Source: Accumulibacter sp031732815
Lineage (GTDB): Bacteria > Pseudomonadota > Gammaproteobacteria > Burkholderiales > Rhodocyclaceae
NCBI RefSeq assembly: GCF_031732815.1
Contig: NZ_JAVMKF010000237.1
Span: forward strand, 1-18,988
Direction of reading: 5' to 3'
Length of the DNA stretch: 18,988 nt
How positions within the stretch are numbered: position 1 is the stretch's first letter; the number at the start of each line of letters is the position of its first letter. Shown one piece after another: positions 1 to 7,136 of this stretch. A model generated the notes under the pieces. That model was not told the origin of the DNA, did not search any database, and worked only from the letters and a program-made list of their open reading frames with translations. The translations under genes were made by a program, and so were the position numbers.

Positions 1-54
1 CATCGCCAGACCAGCATCGGCCCTGATGGCGAGCGTTCAACCCTGCAAGCGTAA
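1..54 (+). CDS. Possible 3' end of an upstream gene (partial, unidentified)
   Basis: One frame is open from the window edge to a TAA at 52-54 and encodes 17 residues ending in ERSTLQA. It stops 17 bases before accB, the spacing expected of an operon partner. In many betaproteobacteria aroQ (3-dehydroquinate dehydratase) lies directly before accB, but these residues do not resemble an AroQ C-terminus I recognise, so I give no identity. The piece is too short for codon statistics. It could equally be untranslated leader. Confidence 0.25.
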   Translation, partial: HRQTSIGPDGERSTLQA

Positions 55-71
55 TCTCCCGGAGCATATCG

Positions 72-524
72 ATGGACCTGCGGAAACTGAAGAAACTGAT
101 CGACCTGGTCGAGGAGTCGAGCATCACCGAACTGGAAATCAACGACGCCGAGGAAAAGGTGCGCATCGTCAAACACGGTGTCGCGCCTGCCCAGGCCTAC
201 GCCTATCCGCCGCTTGCTCAGGCGCATCCGGCCACCCCGCCGGCGCCGGCAGCCAGCGCAAGCGCGCCGGCCGAGCCGGAACTGCCGGAAGGCGATATCG
301 TCAAGGCACCGATGGTTGGCACTTTCTACCGCGCATCGAGCCCCGGAGCCGAACCTTTCGTCGAAGTCGGCAGCGTCGTCAAGGCCGGTGCGACGCTGTG
401 CATCATCGAAGCGATGAAGCTGCTCAACGAAATCGAAGCGGAAACCGCCGGCACCGTCAAGGCCATTCTGGTCGAGAATGGCCAACCGGTCGAATACGGC
501 GAGCCCCTCTTCGTCATCGGCTGA
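72..524 (+). CDS. accB: Biotin carboxyl carrier protein of acetyl-CoA carboxylase
   Basis: This is the BCCP subunit, which carries biotin between the carboxylase (AccC) and carboxyltransferase (AccA/AccD) active sites in the first step of fatty acid synthesis, in the cytoplasm. The 150-residue length is typical. Residues 1-35 form the usual N-terminal segment (MDLRKLKKLIDL). Residues 37-72 are a flexible Ala/Pro-rich linker. Residues 75-150 are the biotinyl domain with the motif EAMKL, making Lys116 the biotinylation site. The stretch ASSPGAEPFVEVG (88-100) corresponds to the protruding thumb of bacterial BCCPs. The ATG at 72 follows a ggag at 61-64 and gives the family N-terminus. accC follows after 16 bases, so the two are almost surely co-transcribed. 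Confidence 0.97.
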   Translation: MDLRKLKKLIDLVEESSITELEINDAEEKVRIVKHGVAPAQAYAYPPLAQAHPATPPAPAASASAPAEPELPEGDIVKAPMVGTFYRASSPGAEPFVEVGSVVKAGATLCIIEAMKLLNEIEAETAGTVKAILVENGQPVEYGEPLFVIG

Positions 525-540
525 TAAGGAAACTTCCGCC

Positions 541-1905
541 ATGTTCGGGAAAGTCCTCATTGCCAATCGCGGCGAGATTGCGCTACGCATCCAGCGCGCC
601 TGCCGTGAATTGGGCATCAAGACCGTCGTCGTCCATTCCGAGGCGGATCGCGAAGCCAAGTATGTCCGCCTGGCAGACGAGTCGGTGTGCATCGGTCCCG
701 CCCCCTCTGCGCAAAGCTACCTCAACGTCCCGGCAATCATCTCGGCGGCCGAGGTCACCGACGCCCAGGCAATACATCCGGGCTACGGCTTTCTCTCGGA
801 AAACGCGGATTTCGCCGAGCGCGTCGAGTCGTCCGGATTCGTCTTCATCGGCCCGCGTCCGGAGACGATCCGCCTGATGGGCGACAAGGTTTCCGCCAAG
901 GAGGCGATGCGGGTCACCGGAGTTCCTTGTGTTCCCGGCTCAGAAGGGTCCTTGCCCGAGGATCCGAAAGAGATCCTGCGCATCGCCAAAGTCGTCGGCT
1001 ATCCGGTAATCATCAAGGCGGCCGGCGGCGGTGGCGGACGCGGCATGCGCGTCGTGCACACCGAGGCAGCCCTGATCAACGCGGTCAATCTGACGCGTGC
1101 GGAAGCTCAGAACTTCTTCGGCAATCCAAACGTGTACATGGAGAAGTATCTCGAAAACCCGCGCCACATCGAGATACAGGTGCTTGCCGACAGCTTCCGG
1201 GGAGCGGTCTACCTGGGTGAGCGCGATTGCTCGATGCAGCGCCGTCATCAGAAGATCATTGAAGAAGCGCCGGCGCCGGGCGTCGCCACACGCCACATCG
1301 TGCGCATCGGCGAACGTTGCGCCGAGGCATGCCGGCGGCTCAACTATCGTGGCGCCGGAACCTTCGAATTCCTCTACGAAAACGGCGAATTCTATTTCAT
1401 CGAAATGAATACGCGGATTCAGGTCGAGCATCCGGTCACCGAGCTGATCACCGGTGTTGACCTGGTCGCCGAACAGATACGCATTGCGGCTGGCGAGCGC
1501 TTGCGCTTTCGCCAGCGCGACCTGAGCTTCCGCGGGCACGCGATCGAATGCCGGATCAACGCCGAGGACCCCTACTCTTTCGTCCCCTCACCGGGCAAGA
1601 TCAGTTTCTACCATCCGCCGGGCGGTCCCGGAATTCGCGTCGATTCGCACATCTATCAAGGCTATACGATCCCCTCCCACTACGACTCGATGGTCGCCAA
1701 GGTGATTTCCTACGGCGACAGCCGCGAACAGGCAATCCGCCGGATGCGCACTGCGCTGTCGGAAATGAGCATCGAAGGCATCAGAACCAACATCGCCTTG
1801 CACCAGGAACTGATGCACGATGCGCGCTTCATGGAAGGTGGTACGAGCATTCACTACCTGGAGCATCGGCTGGCGGCCAAGGACGAGGTCAAGAAAGGCG
1901 GCTGA
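541..1905 (+). CDS. accC: Biotin carboxylase subunit of acetyl-CoA carboxylase
   Basis: AccC carboxylates the biotin on AccB using ATP and bicarbonate. The 454-residue product is close to the 449 of E. coli. The N-terminal biotin-carboxylase domain starts MFGKVLIANRGEIALRI. The ATP-grasp domain has its glycine-rich loop GGGGGRGMR at 162-170. The metal and catalytic cluster EMNTRIQVEH gives Glu288, Asn290, Arg292, Gln294 and Glu296, the same numbering as the E. coli active site. The C-terminal domain contains HAIECRINAEDP. The same frame is open further upstream inside accB (to 478), but the ATG at 541 gives the conserved N-terminus and is preceded by aagga at 526-530. It follows accB by 16 bases in the usual accBC operon. 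Confidence 0.98.
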   Translation: MFGKVLIANRGEIALRIQRACRELGIKTVVVHSEADREAKYVRLADESVCIGPAPSAQSYLNVPAIISAAEVTDAQAIHPGYGFLSENADFAERVESSGFVFIGPRPETIRLMGDKVSAKEAMRVTGVPCVPGSEGSLPEDPKEILRIAKVVGYPVIIKAAGGGGGRGMRVVHTEAALINAVNLTRAEAQNFFGNPNVYMEKYLENPRHIEIQVLADSFRGAVYLGERDCSMQRRHQKIIEEAPAPGVATRHIVRIGERCAEACRRLNYRGAGTFEFLYENGEFYFIEMNTRIQVEHPVTELITGVDLVAEQIRIAAGERLRFRQRDLSFRGHAIECRINAEDPYSFVPSPGKISFYHPPGGPGIRVDSHIYQGYTIPSHYDSMVAKVISYGDSREQAIRRMRTALSEMSIEGIRTNIALHQELMHDARFMEGGTSIHYLEHRLAAKDEVKKGG

Positions 1906-1978
1906 GCCAGCGTGCGCCCCCTTCGCCAGCTTTCGGCAGCCAGCGCATGAGCCACCCGCGCCCGGCAGCGGGACCGCA

Positions 1979-2007
1979 TTGCCCGGCCGGCAGAGCACCC
2001 CGGGCAA
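1979..2007 (+). repeat. Inverted repeat (hairpin) between accC and prmA
   Basis: ttgcccgg at 1979-1986 is perfectly complementary to ccgggcaa at 2000-2007, with a 13-base loop. It sits in the 150-base gap between accC and prmA. No T-run follows, so it is not a standard intrinsic terminator. It could be an mRNA-stability or attenuating hairpin, or chance in GC-rich DNA. Confidence 0.4.
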
Positions 2008-2059
2008 GCTTCGTCGGCACCGCCCTTCCCATCTTGCCTCGCACTGAATGGTGACCGCG

Positions 2060-2950
2060 ATGAGCTGGCTGTCTTTGCGCATTGACACCGATGGCCGACA
2101 CGCCGAGGCGCTGGCCGACGCCTTGCTCGACAACGGTGCGCTGTCGGTCAGCATAGAGGATGCCGACGCCGGAACTGCCGAGGAGAAGCCGCAGTTCGGC
2201 GAGCCGGGCGCGGTACCCCAGCTTGGCTGGGAACGTTCGCGCGTGGTCGCGCTCGTCGCGCCGGGCTTGAACCTGCTGCAACTCATCGGCGCCAGCGCCG
2301 CGCGCGCCGGCCTTCCGGAACTACCCACCTTCACCCAGGAAAAGGTCGCTGAACAGGACTGGGTGCAGGTGACGCAGTCGCAATTCGAGCCAATTTGCGT
2401 CTCGCCACGCCTGTGGATCGTTCCCTCCTGGCACACGCCGCCGGACGCCAAGGCAACCGTACTCGTCGTCGACCCGGGCATGGCCTTCGGCACCGGATCG
2501 CACCCAACAACCCGGCTTTGCCTGGAATGGCTCGAGCGCCGCGTCTACAGTGGGGCCTCCGTGCTCGACTACGGTTGCGGCTCAGGGATCCTCGCCATCG
2601 CTGCGGCAAAGCTCGGGGCCAACAGGGTGGTTGGCGTCGACCTCGACCCGCAGGCGGTCACCGCCTCGGCCAGCAACGCGCAACGAAATGCGGTCCGCGC
2701 ACGCTTCCAGGATGCACGGGACGTCCTCTCGGGCAATTTCGACATCGTCGTCGCCAACATTCTGGCCAATCCGCTGAAAATCCTCGCACCGGCGCTCTGT
2801 GCCTACGTCCGGCCAGGTGGCTGCCTGGCGCTGTCGGGAATCCTTGTCGAACAGACCGACGAACTGATTGCGGCCTACGCCCCCTACCTGCACCTCGCCG
2901 TAAACGACACGCGGGAGGCTTGGGTATGCCTGACCGGGCGCAAGGACTAG
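2060..2950 (+). CDS. prmA: Ribosomal protein L11 methyltransferase
   Basis: PrmA trimethylates lysines and the N-terminus of ribosomal protein L11 using S-adenosylmethionine. The 296-residue product matches the family (293 in E. coli). The N-terminal L11-recognition domain begins MSWLSLRIDT. The linker motif DPGMAFGTGSHPTT lies at 138-151. The SAM-binding motif VLDYGCGSGILAIAAA is at 168-183, the acidic ribose-binding residue is Asp194 in GVDLD, and NILANPL at 233-239 is the substrate-side motif. An in-frame ATG at 2048 adds four residues; I chose 2060 because it matches the PrmA N-terminus (MPWIQL in E. coli). Neither start has a strong ribosome-binding site. The next gene begins three bases after the stop, so they form one transcription unit. 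Confidence 0.96.
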   Translation: MSWLSLRIDTDGRHAEALADALLDNGALSVSIEDADAGTAEEKPQFGEPGAVPQLGWERSRVVALVAPGLNLLQLIGASAARAGLPELPTFTQEKVAEQDWVQVTQSQFEPICVSPRLWIVPSWHTPPDAKATVLVVDPGMAFGTGSHPTTRLCLEWLERRVYSGASVLDYGCGSGILAIAAAKLGANRVVGVDLDPQAVTASASNAQRNAVRARFQDARDVLSGNFDIVVANILANPLKILAPALCAYVRPGGCLALSGILVEQTDELIAAYAPYLHLAVNDTREAWVCLTGRKD

Positions 2951-2953
2951 CGC

Positions 2954-3898
2954 ATGAAAACAGCCTGCCCAGCCTGTCGGACGGTCTTCCGGATTACTTC
3001 CGGCGAACTTCGCGCGCGCTCCGGGCAGGTCCGCTGTGGTCGCTGCCAAACCGTTTTCAGTGCCCTCGACGAACTCTCCGACGACGCTTCGCCACTGCTC
3101 CTGCCGACCACCCTGCCCAACGCCCAACTGGACGACCACCGTCGTGCCGCGCCGACGAGCCGCCTTGCGGCAAGCGACGCGGCGAGCGTCGACACAGGCG
3201 TCGAAGCGGCATCGGCCACCGACTCGTCGCGCAGCCGGCACGCGGCGCAAACGGACGCGCGCCTGGCAGAGGCAGCAACACCGCTCACGCTCGCTGCCTC
3301 GTCTGCGGCTGCAAGCATTGTTCCCGGTGAGCACCCGTCCGCCAGCGACGAACCGGCGCAGGCGCGCAGCCACTGGCTGGGAGAACAGCGCCAGCCAGCG
3401 CCAGGCCCTGGCCGTCAGCGGCGAGAAGCGCAGGTCCTCGGTGCGCTGGTCGGGGTGCTCGCGTTACTGCTGGCAGGGCAACTCGTTTTCCAGTTGCGCA
3501 CGACGATCAGTCTCTCCGTGCCGGGTTTGCAGCCGTGGCTGGCCGCGCTCAGCGAACTCGTCGGCAGCGATCTCCCTCTGCCACGGCGTGCCGACCTGCT
3601 GGCGATCGAAGCCTCCGACCTGCAGAGCGAGCCCGGTCGGACCGCGTTGCTTACGCTGCAGGCGACGCTACGCAATCGGGCGGGCTACGCGCAAGCGTAC
3701 CCGGCAATCGAACTTGCGCTTACCGATACCAGAGACAAAGTCATTGTCCGCCGTGTGCTCCTCCCGGAAGAGTATCTCCCGCCGGGGATGCTCGCAGCCG
3801 GGCCTTTTCCTGCCAGTTCTGATCTCGACATCCGTCTGCGCCTGGAGACCCGCTCGGTCGAGGCAGCCGGCTACCGGCTCTACCTCTTCTATCCTTGA
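2954..3898 (+). CDS. Zinc-ribbon and DUF3426 membrane protein
   Basis: A 314-residue protein of unknown function. Residues 1-38 form an MJ0042-type zinc ribbon with two CxxC pairs (Cys5, Cys8, Cys28, Cys31). Residues 40-158 are a low-complexity Ala/Ser/Asp-rich linker, probably disordered. One hydrophobic segment at about 161-180 is the likely membrane anchor. Residues 185-314 fit the DUF3426 domain, ending in the aromatic YRLYLFYP. No signal peptide is seen, so the zinc ribbon is probably cytoplasmic and the C-terminal domain periplasmic. It begins three bases after prmA, a common betaproteobacterial pairing. Domain assignment is from memory of the family and no activity is known. The linker is skewed to Ala and Ser, as expected for a fast-evolving spacer. 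Confidence 0.88.
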   Translation: MKTACPACRTVFRITSGELRARSGQVRCGRCQTVFSALDELSDDASPLLLPTTLPNAQLDDHRRAAPTSRLAASDAASVDTGVEAASATDSSRSRHAAQTDARLAEAATPLTLAASSAAASIVPGEHPSASDEPAQARSHWLGEQRQPAPGPGRQRREAQVLGALVGVLALLLAGQLVFQLRTTISLSVPGLQPWLAALSELVGSDLPLPRRADLLAIEASDLQSEPGRTALLTLQATLRNRAGYAQAYPAIELALTDTRDKVIVRRVLLPEEYLPPGMLAAGPFPASSDLDIRLRLETRSVEAAGYRLYLFYP

Positions 3899-4571
3899 TG
3901 CACTGCACACGGCAACGACAGCTTGGCTCCTGCCCGCGGCAAGGCCGTGACCAAGCCGTCGTACATCCTGATGCTCGCCATCCAGCCGCGCAGGCGGCAG
4001 AACGTCGATGCGCGTTGCACTCGCGGCGCCCACCATCGCTGCGGCATCGAAGCGGGCCCGCTGGTCGAAGAGCCCCCCAGACGAGCATGCCTTCTCCTCC
4101 GACGGGCGCGCCCTGCGGGGCTACCACTTCCTCGCGCAAGCGGCACTAATCCTCATTACCCTGGCACGCTTCACCCGAGCGCTGCGCCCCGTGTATCGCC
4201 GGCTCGGCGAGCCGCGCGGCCATCGCCTCTGCCAACAGCCACTCTTGCGCCGCTGCCTGGCCCGATTCCGCGCGCATGTGTACGCCGCATGCCAAAGCCA
4301 TCTCGCTGCAAATCGAGTGACCCGCCGAGAACGACCCCAGCCAGCGCCCTGGGCGGCATCTCCTCGACCGGGAAAGCAAGCGCCCAGTGATCGGAGCGCA
4401 GGGCCTGCCGCCTTCCGGCATCCTCTTCACGGACTCCACCAGCGGTGCATTCCGCGCCTCTTGCCGCCAGCCCCGCGATCTGAGCGCTCCAGCAGCCAGA
4501 CCACGGGTTTCCGGCAAGCCGCCCGAATCACGCTGCATCATCCGTCAGGGCCAGGCTTCCAAGTGATTCCC
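3899..4571. other. Long stretch without a convincing intact gene; possible decayed coding DNA
   Basis: About 670 bases separate the DUF3426 gene from the rpsT promoter. Open frames exist on both strands (for example plus 3923-4390 and 4008-4631, minus 4146-4541), but none gives a recognisable protein and they overlap each other. Hand counts of GC by codon phase show that the low-GC (second-position-like) phase is one register at about 3961-4140, another at 4161-4320 and a third at 4321-4440. In the last piece the plus frame just after a TGA at 4318-4320 reads most like a gene, with about 85 per cent GC at third positions. A shifting register suggests an old gene broken by frameshifts; I cannot say which gene or strand. 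No hairpin-plus-T-run terminator was seen after the upstream gene. Confidence 0.5.
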
Positions 4572-4600
4572 TTGCGTGACAAACGGCGCACGTGTAGAAT
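4572..4600 (+). promoter_or_regulatory. Sigma-70 type promoter for rpsT
   Basis: TTGCGT at 4572-4577 and TAGAAT at 4595-4600 are separated by exactly 17 bases, the optimal spacing. Predicted start of transcription is near 4607, leaving a leader of about 40 bases before the rpsT ATG. This would give the ribosomal protein gene its own promoter, independent of the genes to the left. Confidence 0.7.
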
Positions 4601-4646
4601 CCCGCGCTTCCAATTTCGTCCACGCGTTTAATAGGAATACCAATTT

Positions 4647-4913
4647 ATGGCCAACAGCGCACAAGCTCGCAAGCGCGCCCGGCAATCCGCCAAGCAGCGC
4701 GCCCACAACGCCAGTCTGCGCTCCACCCTGCGCACGGCAGTCAAGCGCGTGCAAAAAGCCATCGTAGCTGGCGACAAGGTGGCCGCGCAGGGCATTTACC
4801 GGGACTCGGTCGCCGTAATCGACCGCATTGCCGATAAGAAGATCATTCACAAGAACAAGGCATCACGTCACAAGAGTCGCCTTTCCGCTCAGATCAAGGC
4901 GCTGCCGGCCTGA
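4647..4913 (+). CDS. rpsT: 30S ribosomal protein S20
   Basis: S20 binds 16S rRNA early in 30S assembly. The 88-residue, strongly basic protein begins MANSAQARKRARQ, the classic S20 N-terminus, and contains DKKIIHKNKASRHKSRL (63-79), the conserved C-terminal RNA-binding helix region. The length matches the family (87 in E. coli). The ATG is preceded by agga at 4633-4636. It is a monocistronic unit, with its own promoter upstream and a strong terminator 26 bases after the stop. In other bacteria S20 represses its own translation; nothing in this leader shows that directly. Confidence 0.98.
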   Translation: MANSAQARKRARQSAKQRAHNASLRSTLRTAVKRVQKAIVAGDKVAAQGIYRDSVAVIDRIADKKIIHKNKASRHKSRLSAQIKALPA

Positions 4914-4938
4914 CCGGACAGCCCGATGATGACCGAGG

Positions 4939-4965
4939 CGGCGCCCTTGCGGCGCCGTTTTCTTT
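4939..4965 (+). terminator. Intrinsic terminator after rpsT
   Basis: cggcgcc at 4939-4945 pairs perfectly with ggcgccg at 4951-4957 around a 5-base loop, followed directly by ttttcttt. This is a textbook Rho-independent terminator just past rpsT. Confidence 0.9.
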
Positions 4966-5020
4966 GTTGCCCGGAAGGCCGCCTCAAGGCAAGCCGCGCG
5001 CGACCAGTTGCCGATCACGT

Positions 5021-5026
5021 TATAAT
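5021..5026 (+). promoter_or_regulatory. Perfect -10 element upstream of the PCMT-like gene
   Basis: TATAAT at 5021-5026 lies 58 bases before the chosen start of the methyltransferase gene and downstream of the rpsT terminator. The expected -35 position (about 4998-5003) reads gcgcga, so the -35 box is poor. It is the best candidate promoter for the methyltransferase-tolC unit. Confidence 0.55.
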
Positions 5027-5083
5027 ACCCGCACGAAACAAATCTCAGGCGGTGCTGGCATCGACATGCTGACGGGGAAGGTG

Positions 5084-5752
5084 ATGGCTACGGTAACGGT
5101 GGACATGGAGCGGGCGCGCTTCAACATGATCGAGCAACAGATTCGGCCTTGGGAGGTGCTGGATCCGGAAGTCCTTGCGGCGCTCTCAGTGGTCAAGCGT
5201 GAGGATTTCGTCCTCCCGGCGCACAAGCTGCTCGCCTTTGCCGACCTGGAGTTGCCGATCGGCGGCGGGCAGACAATGCTTCATCCAAAGATGGAAGCAC
5301 GGATTCTGCAGGAAGTCGGCATCAGGAACACCGACGTGGTCCTCGAGATAGGCGCCGGGAGCGGCTACATGGCGGCTCTCCTCGCCTCGCGCGGCGAATT
5401 TGTCCACACGGTCGACATTGATCCGGCACTAGCGGACCTTGCTCGGCGCAATCTGCGCCAGGCACGGGTGGTCAACGTCACCGTCGACACCGGGGATGCG
5501 TCGGAAGGCTGGTCATCCGCTTCTCCCTATGATGTTATTGTGATTTCCGGAAGTTTGCCGCGCCTGCCGGCGACCTTCCTGCAACAACTGCGACTCGGCG
5601 GTCGGCTGTTTGCCTTCATTGGCGAAGCACCGGTAATGCATGCGCAACTGATCACACGAACCGCCGACAAGGCATTCACCACGATCAACCTGTTCGAAAC
5701 CGTCGTTGCGCCACTGAAGAGACCCAGAGCACAACCGGGTTTTGTCTTCTAG
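5084..5752 (+). CDS. Protein-L-isoaspartate O-methyltransferase-like protein
   Basis: A 222-residue class I SAM-dependent methyltransferase of the PCMT family. Canonical members methylate isoaspartyl residues to start repair of aged proteins. The SAM motif I is VVLEIGAGSGYMAALLA (85-101), followed by the acidic HTVDID strand end (108-113). The family segment that is usually IGxGQTIS reads IGGGQTMLHP here (59-68), so Thr is kept but the following Ser is replaced. The C-terminus ends in NLFETVVAPLKRP rather than the usual family ending. In-frame starts are ATG 5066, 5084 and 5105; 5084 has a close ggggaagg and keeps MERARFNMIEQQIRPWEVL near the N-terminus, so 5105 is also possible. tolC follows with a short gap or overlap, and this methyltransferase is often found beside tolC in betaproteobacteria. 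The true substrate is uncertain. Confidence 0.85.
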   Translation: MATVTVDMERARFNMIEQQIRPWEVLDPEVLAALSVVKREDFVLPAHKLLAFADLELPIGGGQTMLHPKMEARILQEVGIRNTDVVLEIGAGSGYMAALLASRGEFVHTVDIDPALADLARRNLRQARVVNVTVDTGDASEGWSSASPYDVIVISGSLPRLPATFLQQLRLGGRLFAFIGEAPVMHAQLITRTADKAFTTINLFETVVAPLKRPRAQPGFVF

Positions 5753-5786
5753 CCCGCGACAGCAGCGCGCAGCATCGGACGAGGTC

Positions 5787-7136
5787 ATGTCAAGCAAATC
5801 AAGCCCCTTGCGGTTCGCCTTCGGCCTGTCTGCCTTGTGTGCGGTTGGCGGCGCCATGGCCGCTGATCTGATGCAGGTCTACCGCGATGCCCTGAGCTAC
5901 GACGCGCAGTACGCAGCCGCGCGAGCCACAGCGGCAGCCGGCCGTGAGCGGCTACCGCAGGCCCTGGCCGGCCTGCTGCCCTCAGTCAATGCGACCGGCA
6001 ACACGTCCTGGAATGGCAGTCGTTACCGGTACAACCTTGCCGACAGCAACCGGACTGATATCTACAAGGCTCGCTACAACACCAACAGCTATGGCGCCAA
6101 CCTGACGCAACCGCTGTTCCGCTGGCAGAACTGGGTCCAGTACGATCAGGCCAAGCTCTTGGTGATGCAGGTCGAAGCAACGTTTGCGCAGGCGGGGCAG
6201 GAACTGATCGTGCGCGTCGCACAGGCCTATTTCGACGTCTTGTTCGCCAGCGAAAACCTGCGCGCAGTCCAGGCCGAGAAGACCGCCATCGGGCAACAGC
6301 TCGAGCAGGCCAAGAAGAACTTCGAAGTCGGAACGGCGACGATCACTGATACCTATGAATCGCAATCGCGCTTCGACCTGACGCGCGCGAAGGAGATCGC
6401 CGCTGAAAGCGAACTCGAAGTCAAGCGCCATGCGCTGCGCGTCTTGATCGGCAAGGAGCCCGGCGAACTCAACCGGCTGAAGGACAAAGCGGTGGTTGAG
6501 CCACCGCAACCGGCCAGCATGGAGACGTGGGTCGAGGCAGCCGAGCGCGACAGCTTTCTTGTTCAGGCGCAACAGGCGGCGGCAGAGGCGGCCGGCCGAG
6601 CGGTCGAAATCAACCGTGCCGGGCACTATCCTACGCTTGACGTGGTGGCCAATTACTCGGCCAACAGCAACCCGGGCCAGTTCGGCCAAGGCGACATCGA
6701 GACGCGCACACGACAACTTGGTTTGCAGCTCAACATCCCGATTTTCCAAGGTGGAGCGGTCAACTCGCGAACGCGCGAAGCAGCCGCCAAGCGCGACGCC
6801 GAACTCTCTGCGCTCGACAATGCCCGCCGCAATTCGGCGCTCAACGCGCGCCAGGCGTACCTCGGCGTGGTCAGCGGCTTGGCGCAGGTGCGCGCGCTGG
6901 AAGCCGCACTCGTTTCCAGCCTCAGTTCGCTCGAATCGAATCGCCTGGGTTACGAGGTCGGCGTGCGGATCAACATCGACGTCCTGAACGCCGAAAACCA
7001 GGTCTATGTGACCCGACGTGACCTGGCGAAAGCGCGCCTCGACGCGCTGCTCGCGCTACTGAAGCTGAAGGCGGCAGTCGGCGCACTCGGCGAAGCCGAC
7101 CTCGAACAGGTCAACGCGCTGCTCGAGACTCGATAA
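5787..7136 (+). CDS. tolC: TolC-family outer membrane efflux/secretion channel
   Basis: TolC-type proteins form the outer-membrane barrel and periplasmic tunnel used by type I secretion and by RND or ABC multidrug pumps. The 449-residue product starts with a signal peptide (MSSKSSPLRF, hydrophobic core, AMA cleavage near residue 25). The mature part begins ADLMQVYRDALSYDAQY, typical of this family. Two internally related halves are rich in long amphipathic helices (for example QAYFDVLFASENLRAVQAEK and QAYLGVVSGLAQVRALEAAL). The start at 5787 fits the signal peptide and has a gagg immediately upstream; an in-frame ATG at 5742, overlapping the methyltransferase gene, would put 15 polar residues before it. 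The 3' end overlaps waaA on the other strand by 26 bases. Confidence 0.94.
   Translation: MSSKSSPLRFAFGLSALCAVGGAMAADLMQVYRDALSYDAQYAAARATAAAGRERLPQALAGLLPSVNATGNTSWNGSRYRYNLADSNRTDIYKARYNTNSYGANLTQPLFRWQNWVQYDQAKLLVMQVEATFAQAGQELIVRVAQAYFDVLFASENLRAVQAEKTAIGQQLEQAKKNFEVGTATITDTYESQSRFDLTRAKEIAAESELEVKRHALRVLIGKEPGELNRLKDKAVVEPPQPASMETWVEAAERDSFLVQAQQAAAEAAGRAVEINRAGHYPTLDVVANYSANSNPGQFGQGDIETRTRQLGLQLNIPIFQGGAVNSRTREAAAKRDAELSALDNARRNSALNARQAYLGVVSGLAQVRALEAALVSSLSSLESNRLGYEVGVRINIDVLNAENQVYVTRRDLAKARLDALLALLKLKAAVGALGEADLEQVNALLETR

Noticed and set aside
26..877. Long plus-strand open frame across accB and accC
   Set aside because: It is out of frame with both genes, rich in Arg/Ser/Pro, and has no recognisable domain; accB and accC explain the region fully.
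1588..2493. Minus-strand open frame of 301 codons over the accC-prmA junction
   Set aside because: It spans two well-supported plus-strand genes and shows no family features.
4146..4541. Minus-strand 131-codon frame in the gap before rpsT, considered as a real gene
   Set aside because: Codon-phase bias supports it only over part of its length, the product is not recognisable, and no ribosome-binding site or conserved start was seen; kept only as part of the possible remnant.
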